Shown here: positions 25,152 through 33,040 of the stretch, in pieces | Numbering within the stretch: position 1 is the first letter of the stretch | How the letters are laid out: every line of letters begins with the position of its first letter | Origin: Williamsia muralis NBRC 105860 | GTDB lineage: Bacteria; Actinomycetota; Actinomycetes; Mycobacteriales; Mycobacteriaceae | Assembly (NCBI RefSeq): GCF_001598915.1 | Contig: NZ_BDAP01000009.1 | Span: 36,541 to 100,540, forward strand | Reading direction: 5' to 3' | DNA: 64,000 bases | Translations under genes and position numbers: made by a program | The notes under the pieces: model-generated | Databases searched by the model: none | Told to the model about the DNA's origin: nothing | The model's input: only the letters and a program-made list of their open reading frames with translations

Positions 25152-25158
25152 AACACAT
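25144..25158 (-). CDS. Four-codon Cys-Cys upstream ORF (MCCR) of the cysteine dioxygenase operon
   Basis: ATG TGT TGT CGC TGA ends 44 bases before the dioxygenase ATG. Poly-cysteine upstream ORFs are known in mycobacteria to mediate cysteine-responsive attenuation of sulfur-metabolism operons. Its position before a cysteine-degrading enzyme and its overlap with a hairpin fit such a sensor. It is very short and could occur by chance, so the call rests on context. Confidence 0.5.
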   Translation of the reverse strand: MCCR

Positions 25159-25298
25159 TCGGTTCCACAGGGGCATCTGGCGCACGGTCACGTCACCCAG
25201 GATGGATTGCGCCCGCCGGAGTGCACAGGGTTAGGACCGTCGTGATTTCAATCGAGGCCCGACCGACGGGGAGAAAGGCCACCTTGCATCACCCGGTT

Positions 25299-25326
25299 TT
25301 GACTTGATATGTGCAACGCGGATACT
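25299..25326 (+). promoter_or_regulatory. Sigma70-like promoter of fdxC
   Basis: TTGACT at 25299-25304 and GATACT at 25321-25326 are separated by 16 bases. A transcript starting near 25333 would have a leader of about 100 bases before the GTG of fdxC. Confidence 0.5.
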
Positions 25327-25337
25327 AGGAGGCGACA

Positions 25338-25383
25338 AGCGGGCAGTCTGCCGTCCTTTTTTGTGGTGGAGGGCGTGCCCGCT
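25338..25383 (+). promoter_or_regulatory. Attenuator-like hairpin in the fdxC leader
   Basis: AGCGGGCA at 25338-25345 pairs perfectly with TGCCCGCT at 25376-25383; an inner GCCGTCC/GGAGGGC pairing with one mismatch is possible. TTTT follows at once. The element lies between the predicted promoter and the fdxC ribosome site, so it could act as a conditional terminator. Confidence 0.4.
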
Positions 25384-25434
25384 TTTGAGCGCGTGCAGCC
25401 CACGCGCGAGTAGCGAAGACGAGGAGGGTGGTCG

Positions 25435-25761
25435 GTGACCTATATCATCGCTGAGCCTTGCGTTGATGTGTTGGACAAGGCATGCGTCGAGGAATGCCCT
25501 GTCGACTGCATCTATGAGGGCGAACGGATGCTCTACATCCAGCCCGACGAATGTGTCGACTGTGGTGCCTGTGAGCCGGTGTGCCCGGTGGAGGCCATCT
25601 TCTACGAAGACGATGTGCCGGACGAGTGGGAACCGTATGTCAACGCCAACGTCGACTTCTTCGATGATCTCGGTTCGCCTGGCGGTGCCAGCAAGGTGGG
25701 CAAGGTCGCGTACGACTCGCCGTTCGTCAAAGCGCTGCCTCCGATGAACACCGAGGACTGA
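25435..25761 (+). CDS. fdxC: Ferredoxin FdxC, seven-iron type
   Basis: A 108-residue ferredoxin with a 3Fe-4S plus 4Fe-4S layout: the first cluster motif is C-V-D-V-L-D-K-A-C with EECPVDC behind it, the second is CVDCGACEPVCP. The acidic C-terminal extension (EWEPYVNANVDFF) is typical of actinobacterial FdxC, which donates electrons to cytochrome P450 and other oxidoreductases. It starts at a GTG behind GAGGAGGGTGG. It is followed eight bases later by dapC, the same order as in mycobacteria. Confidence 0.95.
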   Translation: MTYIIAEPCVDVLDKACVEECPVDCIYEGERMLYIQPDECVDCGACEPVCPVEAIFYEDDVPDEWEPYVNANVDFFDDLGSPGGASKVGKVAYDSPFVKALPPMNTED

Positions 25762-25768
25762 CTGCCCG

Positions 25769-26884
25769 ATGACAGTGGTGCGTGGCCGCGAACCGGTTTC
25801 CAGGCGGCTTCCGGATTTCCCCTGGGACACCCTCGCGGCCGCGAAGGCGCGGGCGACGGAGCATCGCGACGGCATCGTCGATCTCTCCGTGGGAACGCCG
25901 GTGGACCCGGTTGATCCGCTGATCCGGTCGGCACTGGCCGAGTCGTCGGGTTTTCCCGGCTACCCGGTGACCATCGGGACGCTCGAGGTCCGCAGCGCCG
26001 CGGTGGCCGCTCTTGCGCGCCGGCACGCGGTTCCCGGTCTCGACGAGACCATGATCTTGCCGGTGATCGGCACCAAAGAGGTCATCGCCGGTCTGCCGTC
26101 GACCCTGGGTATCGGACCGGGCGATCAAGTGGTGATTCCCGAAATCGCTTATCCCACCTATGAAGTCGGTGCCCTGCTTGCCGGTGCGGAGCCGGTTCGC
26201 GCTGATTCGCTCACGCAGCTCGGACCGAGTTCGCCTGCCCTCCTGTACCTGAACTCGCCGTCGAACCCCACCGGGAAGGTCCTCGGGCTCGAGCACCTCC
26301 GCAAGGTCGTCCAGTGGGCGCGCGAGCGCGGGACGATCGTGGTGTCGGACGAGTGCTACCTGGGCCTGGCGTGGGACGACGAACCGCTGTCGATCCTCGA
26401 CCCCCGGGTCACCGACGGTGATCTGACCGGTCTGCTGGCGGTCCATTCGTTGTCCAAGACGTCGAACCTGGCGAGCTACCGCGCTGGTTTCCTCGCCGGC
26501 GACCCGGCGCTGATCGGGGAGCTGCTGGCCGTGCGCAAACACGCGGGCCTGATGGTCCCGTACGCGATGCAGGCGGCGATGGCCGCTGCGCTCGGCGACG
26601 ACCATCACGTGGACGCCCAGCGGGAGCGTTACCGCGCCCGCCGCGAGACTCTCGCGGCGGCCGTTCGCAGCGCCGGGCTGAGGATCGATGAATCGGCCGC
26701 AGGTCTGTATTTGTGGGCGACCAGGGACGAGCCGTGCCGGGACACCGTCGACTGGCTTGCCGAGCGCGGCATCCTCGTCGCCCCAGGCGATTTCTACGGC
26801 CCGCGTGGCGTGCGCCATGTACGGTTCGCGCTGACCGCCACCGACGAACGGATTACGGCTGCGGCCACCCGCCTGGCATCCTGA
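25769..26884 (+). CDS. dapC: Succinyldiaminopimelate aminotransferase DapC
   Basis: A 371-residue PLP-dependent fold-type I aminotransferase for the lysine and diaminopimelate pathway, converting N-succinyl-2-amino-6-ketopimelate to N-succinyl-diaminopimelate. Visible are GFPGYPVTIGTLEVRSA, the NSPSNPTGK motif, SDECYLGLAWDD and the PLP lysine in HSLSKTSNLASYRAGF. The C-terminus ends VRFALTATDERITAAATRL. It lies behind fdxC as in mycobacteria; dapD and dapE follow a few kilobases on, interrupted here by the MNIO cassette. Confidence 0.92.
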   Translation: MTVVRGREPVSRRLPDFPWDTLAAAKARATEHRDGIVDLSVGTPVDPVDPLIRSALAESSGFPGYPVTIGTLEVRSAAVAALARRHAVPGLDETMILPVIGTKEVIAGLPSTLGIGPGDQVVIPEIAYPTYEVGALLAGAEPVRADSLTQLGPSSPALLYLNSPSNPTGKVLGLEHLRKVVQWARERGTIVVSDECYLGLAWDDEPLSILDPRVTDGDLTGLLAVHSLSKTSNLASYRAGFLAGDPALIGELLAVRKHAGLMVPYAMQAAMAAALGDDHHVDAQRERYRARRETLAAAVRSAGLRIDESAAGLYLWATRDEPCRDTVDWLAERGILVAPGDFYGPRGVRHVRFALTATDERITAAATRLAS

Positions 26885-27052
26885 CCTGCAGATACATCAC
26901 CTGTAGCCAATCTGAGACCGTTCCGTTACCCCATTTCGTCGACTTTGGGCGAAGCTGTGATCAACCAGCTGGATCGATTGTCGAAACAGCTACCGCTACA
27001 AGGGATTCGAATGGCCGGCGCCGTCCACTCGTGAACCGGGTGAGGAGGCGTG

Positions 27053-27937
27053 ATGAGCACACAGCTGACCGGATCATCGATCGCGTGGCGTGCCCCGATC
27101 TCCGACCTGCTGGGCGATCTCGCGGATGCGGGGTCTCTGCGCTTCACAGAGGTGGTCGCCGAGAACATGACGCCCGGCGCGTTGCCGGACGGAGTGATCG
27201 ATCTGCGCGCCCGAGGAGTGACGATCGTGGCGCACGGTGTCAGCCTGGGCCTCGCCGGAGCCGATGTACCCGACCCGGGGCGTTTGCGCCGACTGGCCGA
27301 ACTCGCACGTGAACTCGAGTCGCCGGTGGTCAGCGAGCACATCGCGTTCGTCAGGGCCGCCGACTCGCCCGATCCTCTTCATGGCGACGTTCTGGAAGCC
27401 GGTCATCTGTTGCCGCCTCCCCGAACACGCGCGGCGTTGACAGTCCTGTGCGACAACGTCTCCCGCGCCCAAGACGCAGTGGGTGTACCGCTGGCACTGG
27501 AGAACATCGCGGCGCTGATCGCCTGGCCGGAGGATGAGTTCGACGAACCCGACTATCTCGCCGAGATCGTCCGGCGCACAGGGGCACAGTTGGTCCTGGA
27601 CGTGGCCAACCTCTTCTCGAGCGCCGTCGCGCAGGGGACTGATCCGCTACAACAGTTGCTGCGATTCCCGTTGTCGCACATCGCCTACGTGCACACCGCA
27701 GGCGGGCGTTATCGCCAAGGTCGATATGTGGACACCCATGGCGATCCGATTGTGGACGATGTGACGACGTTGCTCACGCAGTTCGTGGCGGGATGCCACC
27801 GGGCGCGGGTTCGGGTTCCCGGGATCATGCTCGAACGTGACACGGACATCAGACCCGAGACGGTGTTGCCGGGCTTGCGCGCGATCGACGCCGCGATCGA
27901 GGAAGGCCGGGTCCGTGAAGGCGACCACTGCGCTTGA
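27053..27937 (+). CDS. DUF692/MNIO multinuclear iron oxidase, candidate peptide-modifying enzyme
   Basis: A 294-residue TIM-barrel protein of the DUF692 (MNIO) family, whose studied members MbnB and TglH use two or three iron atoms and oxygen to rewrite Cys residues of ribosomal peptides. Candidate metal ligands are all present: AEN at 36-38, His61 (VAHGVSL), His96 (VSEHIAF), Glu150-Asn151 (ALENIAAL), Asp183 and Asn186 (LDVANLF), His214 (YVHTAGG), His229 (VDTHGDP) and Glu261 (MLERD). GAGGAGG lies just before the ATG. It leads a tight operon with a partner gene (23-bp overlap) and two Cys-tailed membrane proteins. Confidence 0.88.
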   Translation: MSTQLTGSSIAWRAPISDLLGDLADAGSLRFTEVVAENMTPGALPDGVIDLRARGVTIVAHGVSLGLAGADVPDPGRLRRLAELARELESPVVSEHIAFVRAADSPDPLHGDVLEAGHLLPPPRTRAALTVLCDNVSRAQDAVGVPLALENIAALIAWPEDEFDEPDYLAEIVRRTGAQLVLDVANLFSSAVAQGTDPLQQLLRFPLSHIAYVHTAGGRYRQGRYVDTHGDPIVDDVTTLLTQFVAGCHRARVRVPGIMLERDTDIRPETVLPGLRAIDAAIEEGRVREGDHCA

Positions 27938-28388
27938 CCGAGAACGCGCGGCGCTCGCCGCCCGTCAACGCGAGGTGGTGGGTGACCTACTGGCAGGCCG
28001 GGTCCCCGCCGGCTTCGACCGCGTCGGATCGATGCTGACGAGCGACATCCTGGTCGGGAAGCGAGCTTCGGCGGCGCTGCGTGCAGGCCCCCAACTCGAA
28101 GCGCTCCCGCGCTGGCGTTCGCGGTTCGGTCAGTTCGGTAGAGAGAACTCCCTTCGTGGGTGCGCGCATGATGACGTGGCCGCTTTCACGTTGTGGCTCG
28201 AGCGTCGCGAGGATCTGGACCCCGAGGCAGCGGATTGGCTCGCGGTCGAAAAGGTGTACGCAGGTGTCCGTCGGATCGCTTGGGTGCGCTACCGCGGTCG
28301 TCGAGAACTGGTGATCGGAATGGGTTCGGCGACATGGCATCTGTCAGGGTCGCGTCCAAGAGTTGTCGACGAGGAGGGGTTGTCATGA
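27915..28388 (+). CDS. Putative MNIO partner protein (substrate-recognition subunit)
   Basis: A 157-residue soluble protein starting at a GTG inside the last codons of the MNIO gene. The N-terminal half is helical and of a type seen next to actinobacterial MNIO genes (LLAGRVPAGFDRVGSMLTSDILVGKR). The C-terminal half is strand-rich (VRRIAWVRYRGRRELVIGMG, ATWHLSGSRPRVV). MNIO enzymes usually need such a partner to bind the precursor peptide, which is the role inferred here from position and size. There is no catalytic motif. Its stop overlaps the next ATG (ATGA). Confidence 0.72.
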   Translation: MKATTALDRERAALAARQREVVGDLLAGRVPAGFDRVGSMLTSDILVGKRASAALRAGPQLEALPRWRSRFGQFGRENSLRGCAHDDVAAFTLWLERREDLDPEAADWLAVEKVYAGVRRIAWVRYRGRRELVIGMGSATWHLSGSRPRVVDEEGLS

Positions 28389-28633
28389 ACGCACTGTTCA
28401 TAGCTCTGGCGGTGGGGATACCGGCTCTACTGTTCGTCTTGCTGACCCGATCGGTGCAGCCGGGGCGCCGCCGCAGGCGTCGCGGTGGCTGGTCCGGGGA
28501 CGGCGGCGGGTGGATCGGCGGGTCCGATGGGGGAGGTCACGGCGACGGTGGGTCCGGCGGTGGTTCGTGTGGAAGCAGTTGCGGCGGCGGTGGCTCGTCG
28601 AGTGGTGGCGGTGGCTGCGGGAGCAGCGGTTAG
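28385..28633 (+). CDS. Short membrane-anchored Gly/Ser/Cys-rich protein, candidate precursor 1
   Basis: 82 residues: one N-terminal helix (ALFIALAVGIPALLFVLL, residues 3-20), a basic stop-transfer run (GRRRRRRGG), then a tail of almost only Gly, Ser, Asp and His with three Cys (62, 66, 78; SCGSSCGGGG and GGCGSSG). The Arg run suggests that the tail stays in the cytoplasm unless inverted later. The start overlaps the stop of the partner gene. Low-complexity Cys tails like this are found with MNIO genes in actinobacteria; the modification is unknown. Confidence 0.72.
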   Translation: MNALFIALAVGIPALLFVLLTRSVQPGRRRRRRGGWSGDGGGWIGGSDGGGHGDGGSGGGSCGSSCGGGGSSSGGGGCGSSG

Positions 28634-28645
28634 AGAGGCGACGCG

Positions 28646-28918
28646 ATGACAATTCTGATCGTGATCGGTGCGTGTTTGGCCGGCGGGGCGCTGATCGCCC
28701 TCATCGCCGTGGTCGGTTCTCGCTCGTCCAGGTCAGCCGATCGGTATCGAGCTCCTGGCCGGGGGCGTGGGTATAACAACAGCTGCGGATCGGGCCACCA
28801 ACACAACTGCAGCTCGAGCAGCTCGTGCAGCAGTTCAGGATCGTGCAGTTCGGGCAGTTCCTGCAGTTCCGGGAGTTCCTGTGGCTCGGGGTGTGGTGGT
28901 GGTGGCGGAGGCGACTGA
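28646..28918 (+). CDS. Short membrane-anchored protein with six-residue Cys repeat tail, candidate precursor 2
   Basis: 90 residues: one N-terminal helix (ILIVIGACLAGGALIALIAVV), a basic patch (SRSSRSADRYRAPGRGRG), then a Ser/Gly tail with seven Cys at 47, 55, 61, 67, 73, 79 and 83. From Cys55 to Cys79 the spacing is exactly six (units CSSSSS, CSSSGS, CSSGSS, CSSGSS), ending CGSGC and a Gly run. A His-containing segment GSGHQHN precedes the repeats. The regular spacing points to an iterative modification or a metal or disulfide ladder. It begins 12 bases after the first precursor and converges on dapD. Confidence 0.75.
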   Translation: MTILIVIGACLAGGALIALIAVVGSRSSRSADRYRAPGRGRGYNNSCGSGHQHNCSSSSSCSSSGSCSSGSSCSSGSSCGSGCGGGGGGD

Positions 28919-28950
28919 TCGTCGACGCCGCCCCACCACCACCTCGCGCG

Positions 28951-29901
28951 TCAGTTCGCGTGGAGTGCCGCGTTCAGTTCAATCCCGTCGCCCTTCCATG
29001 GGGCAACCTCCACGGCGCCGGTGGTGCTGTTGCGACGGAACAAGATGTTGCTCTTGCCCGACAGCTCCCGCGCCTTGACCACGGTGCCGTCGGGTCCGGT
29101 GACCTTGGTGCCCGCGGTCACGTAGAGGCCCGCTTCGATCACGCAGTCGTCTCCGAGCGCGATACCGCACCCGGAGTTGGCCCCCAGCAGGCAACGCTTG
29201 CCGAGCGAGATGATCTCTTTGCCGCCGCCGGACAGGGTGCCCATCGTCGACGCACCACCACCGACGTCCGACCCGTCACCGACGATGACCCCGGCCGAGA
29301 TCCGGCCCTCGATCATCGACTGTCCGAGTGTTCCGGCGTTGAAGTTCACGAAGCCCTCGTGCATCACCGTGGTTCCCTCGGCAAGATGCGCGCCGAGGCG
29401 TACGCGGCCGGCGTCCGCGATCCGGACTCCGCTCGGCACAACGTAATCGACCATCCTGGGGAACTTGTCGATGCCGTAGACAGTGACCTGGCCACGGACC
29501 CTGAGCTTGGCGCGGGTGAGCTCGAAGCCCTCGACGGCACACGGGCCGAAGTTGGTCCACACCACATTCGACAGCTTCCCGAAGACCCCGTCCATGTTTG
29601 CGCCGTGGGGAACGACGAGTCGATGTGAGAGCAGGTGCAGTCGCAGGTATGCGTCGTGGGCGTCCGAAGGTGCATCGGCCAGCACGATCGAGGTGCGGAC
29701 CGCCACGGTGCGCACACCGCGTTCGGTGTCGCTGCCCACCAGAGAGGCGAGGTCGGCGGGTACCTCGTCGCCTTCGAGGAGAGTTGTACCGGATTCGGTC
29801 ACCTCGGTGAGTTCGGGCGAGGGATACCAGGTGTCGAGGACCGCCCCGTCATCGGTGATGGTGGCGATGCCGATGGCTGAGGCTCCAGATGCGTTGGTCA
29901 C
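28951..29901 (-). CDS. dapD: Tetrahydrodipicolinate N-succinyltransferase DapD
   Basis: A 316-residue left-handed beta-helix acyltransferase that uses succinyl-CoA in the succinylase branch of the diaminopimelate pathway. The hexapeptide-repeat core is clear ([63 protein letters not shown]). The [14 protein letters not shown] segment carries the active-site region of the actinobacterial type. Transcribed towards the MNIO cassette, with only 32 bases between stops. Confidence 0.94.
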   Translation of the reverse strand: MTNASGASAIGIATITDDGAVLDTWYPSPELTEVTESGTTLLEGDEVPADLASLVGSDTERGVRTVAVRTSIVLADAPSDAHDAYLRLHLLSHRLVVPHGANMDGVFGKLSNVVWTNFGPCAVEGFELTRAKLRVRGQVTVYGIDKFPRMVDYVVPSGVRIADAGRVRLGAHLAEGTTVMHEGFVNFNAGTLGQSMIEGRISAGVIVGDGSDVGGGASTMGTLSGGGKEIISLGKRCLLGANSGCGIALGDDCVIEAGLYVTAGTKVTGPDGTVVKARELSGKSNILFRRNSTTGAVEVAPWKGDGIELNAALHAN

Positions 29902-29948
29902 GGGTCATGAGTTTACGCGGAGCAACTTCACGCAGGACAATCCAGAGT

Positions 29949-30659
29949 GTGTCCGAATCCGTCACCTACCGCGAACGTCGCTCGTCGCTGGTGCCCGCGA
30001 CGATCTGGTGGCGCAGCGGCCCGGCAGGTCCCACCGAGATATTGCCGGATGGGTGCATGGACCTGATATGGACGGGCACAGACCTGATGATCGCCGGACC
30101 GGACACCGGACCCGTCGTCGTGGAGGGATCGCGCACGGCAGACATGACCGCTTTGCGATTCGAGCCGGGTATTGCCCCGGTCGTCTTCGGTTGTGCCGCA
30201 GACGAACTGATCAACAGCAGGGTCGCGCTCGACGATGTGTGGCCGGCCCGGGTTGCACGCCTGCTCACCGAACAGGTGGCATTCGCCGCGGATCCTGCAG
30301 CAGTACTACAGAGATGCGCCGCCGACAGCCTCGCCCGGAGGCCGCCCCCGCGATGGCTCCGTCCGGCGACGGCACTGTTGGCGGAGGGTCAGCCGGTGAG
30401 CCGGGTCGCCGACGAGGTGAGCGTGAGCCCTCGTCAACTCCAGCGATGGTCGCGGCACCACTACGGATACGGCGCCAAGGCGCTCGCGCGGATCCTCCGG
30501 GTGGATTCTGCGCTGGATGGCCTACGGGCCGGGGCCCCGCTCACACAGGTGGCCCACTCGACCGGGTACGCCGACTACGCGCACATGTTCCGCGAGGTCC
30601 GGGCGGTCACCGGGAAGGCCCCGACCCATTTCGCGCGTGGTCAGGTCGAGGGGGCGTAG
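29949..30659 (+). CDS. AraC-family transcriptional regulator
   Basis: A 236-residue regulator with an N-terminal sensor domain of the DUF6597 type (TIWWRSGPAGPTEILPDGCM, LMIAGPDTGPVVV) and a C-terminal AraC pair of helix-turn-helices (VSRVADEVSVSPRQLQRWSR; PLTQVAHSTGYADYAHMFRE). The GTG start is chosen from the conserved SESVTYRER beginning; an ATG at 29907 would add 14 residues. Divergent from dapD with a short gap, and the last 19 bases overlap the convergent VOC gene, which may be a target. Confidence 0.82.
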   Translation: MSESVTYRERRSSLVPATIWWRSGPAGPTEILPDGCMDLIWTGTDLMIAGPDTGPVVVEGSRTADMTALRFEPGIAPVVFGCAADELINSRVALDDVWPARVARLLTEQVAFAADPAAVLQRCAADSLARRPPPRWLRPATALLAEGQPVSRVADEVSVSPRQLQRWSRHHYGYGAKALARILRVDSALDGLRAGAPLTQVAHSTGYADYAHMFREVRAVTGKAPTHFARGQVEGA

Positions 30660-31042
30660 AAGTCGACGCTGTTCCCATCGGGATCGACGACGGTCGCGTA
30701 GCGCTGGCCCCAGAACGCGTCGAACGGTTCGAGCCGGCCCGTGTGGCCGGCAGCGGTCAGTTCCGCGTATCTGGAATCCACCTCGGCCGGGTCAGCGCAT
30801 TCGAATGCCAACGAGATCCGTCCACCCTTTGCGAGCGCCGACCATGCGGGGTCGAACTCGGCGATGCTGTGGGCGGTGTCGAGCAGGATCCGGAATCCCC
30901 CGAATGCAGTCGACTCGGTATGAGGGGCATCGACCCCGTCGTCTGCGAACTCGAGACCACACGCTCGGTAGAACGCGACCGAGGCGGCCATGTCATCGAC
31001 CACGATGGACAGCGCATTGAGGATCGGCTTCGGCGTTTTCAT
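30641..31042 (-). CDS. VOC-superfamily protein (glyoxalase/bleomycin-resistance fold)
   Basis: A 133-residue protein with the paired beta-alpha-beta-beta-beta modules of the VOC fold: NALSIVVDDMAASVAFYRACGLEF, the SLAFECADPAEVDSRYAELTAAGH middle and ATVVDPDGNSVDFYAP at the end. Members bind metals and act as glyoxalases, dioxygenases or antibiotic-binding proteins; the subgroup is not identifiable. It converges on and overlaps the AraC gene by 19 bases and faces away from dapE. Confidence 0.85.
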   Translation of the reverse strand: MKTPKPILNALSIVVDDMAASVAFYRACGLEFADDGVDAPHTESTAFGGFRILLDTAHSIAEFDPAWSALAKGGRISLAFECADPAEVDSRYAELTAAGHTGRLEPFDAFWGQRYATVVDPDGNSVDFYAPST

Positions 31043-31141
31043 GAGCGTCAACGTATTTGCGTGCCCGGGCATCGGTCATGAATGTTTCGGACAACGTGGA
31101 CAACTCGTGCGGGGGAGCGGTGGGCGACTACGGTGAACCAC

Positions 31142-32245
31142 GTGAGTATTCCGGCCCTTGACCTGCGCGCCGACCCGATCGACCTGACGGCGGCGCTCGT
31201 CGACATCCCCAGTGTCAGTCATGACGAAGCCGCGATCGCGGATGCCGTGGAGATCGCGATACGCGAGCAGACCTCCGGTTTCGAGGTGCTGCGCCACGGC
31301 AACCGGGTGCTCGCCCGCACCGATCGCGGAAAGGCCCGTCGAGTGGTGCTCGCCGGCCACCTCGACACCGTCCCCATCGCCGACAACGTCCCGAGTCGCC
31401 GTGAGAAGGCAGGCAGTGACGGTGATGTGCTCCACGGATGCGGCACCGTCGACATGAAGTCCGGCGACGCAGTTTTCCTGCACCTCGCCGCCACACTCGA
31501 CGACCCGAACTGCGATCTGACCCTGATCTTCTACGACTGCGAAGAGATCGCCGCGAAATACAACGGCCTCGGTGTCATCGAGCGCGAGTTGCCGCAGTGG
31601 CTCGCCGGAGACGTCGCCATCCTGGGTGAGCCCACCGCCGGTCAGATCGAGGCGGGTTGCCAGGGCACCCTGCGGGTGAGGTTGAGCACCCCGGGTGTGC
31701 GCGCTCATTCGGCTCGCTCCTGGCTGGGCGACAACGCGATCCACAAGCTCGGTTCGGTGCTCCAGACCCTGGCCGCCTACCAGGCGCGCCGAGTGGACAT
31801 CGACGGGTGCGAATACCGGGAAGGTCTCTCGGCCGTGCGCATCGAGGGCGGTGTCGCGGGAAACGTCGTGCCCGACGTGGCGAGCGTCGACGTGAATTTT
31901 CGGTTCGCACCGGACCGGTCGGTGGAGCGGGCGACCGACCACGTCCGCCAGCTGTTCGCGGACGAGATCGCCTCGGGCGCAGTGACCTTCGAAGTGACGG
32001 ACTCGGCGGCAGGAGCGCTGCCCGGACTCGGGCATCCGGCGGCCGCGGCCCTGGTCGCGGCAGCAGGCGGAAAGTTCCGGGCCAAGTACGGGTGGACCGA
32101 TGTGTCCCGGTTCTCGGCGCTCGGGATCCCGGCGGTCAATTTCGGGCCGGGAGACCCAAATCTCGCGCACAAACGCGATGAACGGGTGCCCACCTCGCAG
32201 ATCACCGAGGTGACCGACGTTCTTCGGCGATATCTCACCGCCTAA
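31142..32245 (+). CDS. dapE: Succinyl-diaminopimelate desuccinylase DapE
   Basis: A 367-residue M20-family zinc hydrolase that releases succinate from N-succinyl-LL-diaminopimelate. Metal-ligand motifs are [25 protein letters not shown] (bridging Asp), [14 protein letters not shown] (Glu pair) and [17 protein letters not shown]. The C-terminal His is in [15 protein letters not shown]. The start is the GTG in GTGAGTATTCCG; a GTG three codons upstream is possible. Third dap gene in the window, with dapC and dapD. Confidence 0.93.
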   Translation: MSIPALDLRADPIDLTAALVDIPSVSHDEAAIADAVEIAIREQTSGFEVLRHGNRVLARTDRGKARRVVLAGHLDTVPIADNVPSRREKAGSDGDVLHGCGTVDMKSGDAVFLHLAATLDDPNCDLTLIFYDCEEIAAKYNGLGVIERELPQWLAGDVAILGEPTAGQIEAGCQGTLRVRLSTPGVRAHSARSWLGDNAIHKLGSVLQTLAAYQARRVDIDGCEYREGLSAVRIEGGVAGNVVPDVASVDVNFRFAPDRSVERATDHVRQLFADEIASGAVTFEVTDSAAGALPGLGHPAAAALVAAAGGKFRAKYGWTDVSRFSALGIPAVNFGPGDPNLAHKRDERVPTSQITEVTDVLRRYLTA

Positions 32246-32293
32246 CCGCCTGCTCGGGGGCCGACATCTGCCGACCGTTGCTAGCGTCGTGGC

Positions 32294-33040
32294 ATGTCAA
32301 CACCCGACCGAGACACCCGACTCAGCTATCGCGGGGCGGCCCGGATCCGCGAGGATCACGACAAGCCTGTTCAGACCACGGACCAGCGCCTGCTGCGATC
32401 ACCCGATTCCGCACGTGACCCGTGGAGGGTGCTGCGCATCCAGTCCGAATTCGTCGAGGGTTTCGACACCCTCTCGACGGTCTCGTCCGCGGTGACCGTG
32501 TTCGGTTCGGCCCGCGTGCAACCGGGTTCCCCGTTCTACGAGTTGGGCCGCGAGCTGGGTGCGGCGCTGGCCGACGCGGGATATCCGGTGATCACCGGTG
32601 GCGGACCCGGTCTGATGGAAGCGGTCAACCGCGGCGCCTGCGAGAACGGTGGTTACTCCATCGGGCTCGGCATCGAGCTGCCGTTCGAGCAGAACCTGAA
32701 CGAATGGGTGGACCTCGGCATCAATTTTCGGTACTTCTTCGTCCGTAAGACCATGTTCGTGAAGTATGCGCAGGCTTTCATCTGCTTGCCCGGTGGCTTC
32801 GGAACGCTCGACGAGCTCTTCGAGGCTCTCACGCTGGTGCAGACCCGCAAAGTGGTCCAGTTTCCGATCGTCTTGTTGGGCAAGGACTTCTGGGAACCGC
32901 TCCTGGCCTGGGTCCGTACGACGATGGCCGGTGAGGGCCTCGTGTCCGAAGCGGACATCGAGCTCCTGCAGGTGACCGATTCGGTGACCGAAGCAGTCGC
33001 GATCGTAAACGAATCGCGCCAGCGGCAGGCCAAATCATGA
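32294..33040 (+). CDS. LOG-family protein, long form (TIGR00730-type)
   Basis: A 248-residue Rossmann-fold protein of the lysine decarboxylase-like/LOG family, members of which release free cytokinin bases from nucleoside monophosphates. Motifs TVFGSARVQPGSPFYELGRE, TGGGPGLMEAVNRGA and CLPGGFGTLDELFEALTL are present. It carries a 60-residue N-terminal extension (RLSYRGAARIREDHD) typical of the longer subgroup. Its stop overlaps the ATG of a second, shorter LOG gene. Confidence 0.87.
   Translation: MSTPDRDTRLSYRGAARIREDHDKPVQTTDQRLLRSPDSARDPWRVLRIQSEFVEGFDTLSTVSSAVTVFGSARVQPGSPFYELGRELGAALADAGYPVITGGGPGLMEAVNRGACENGGYSIGLGIELPFEQNLNEWVDLGINFRYFFVRKTMFVKYAQAFICLPGGFGTLDELFEALTLVQTRKVVQFPIVLLGKDFWEPLLAWVRTTMAGEGLVSEADIELLQVTDSVTEAVAIVNESRQRQAKS

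Larger units (their letters stand above)
25100..25434. other. Divergent leader region between cysteine dioxygenase and fdxC
   Basis: These 335 bases hold no protein gene of normal size. The left part is the leader of the dioxygenase, with a Cys-Cys upstream ORF and a hairpin. The right part has a sigma70-like promoter for fdxC, a stem-loop followed by TTTT, and a GAGGAGG ribosome site. I saw no SAM or TPP riboswitch in either direction. Confidence 0.6.

Noticed and set aside
25100..25300. SAM-type riboswitch ahead of the cysteine dioxygenase
   Set aside because: None of the SAM-I, SAM-II or SAM-IV core sequences could be aligned; the hairpins are explained by the upstream ORF leader.
28193..28652. 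Arg/Ser-rich frames antisense to or offset from the Cys-tail genes
   Set aside because: They are frame-shifted readings of GC-rich Gly/Ser codons; the chosen frames have overlapping starts, a membrane helix and regular Cys.
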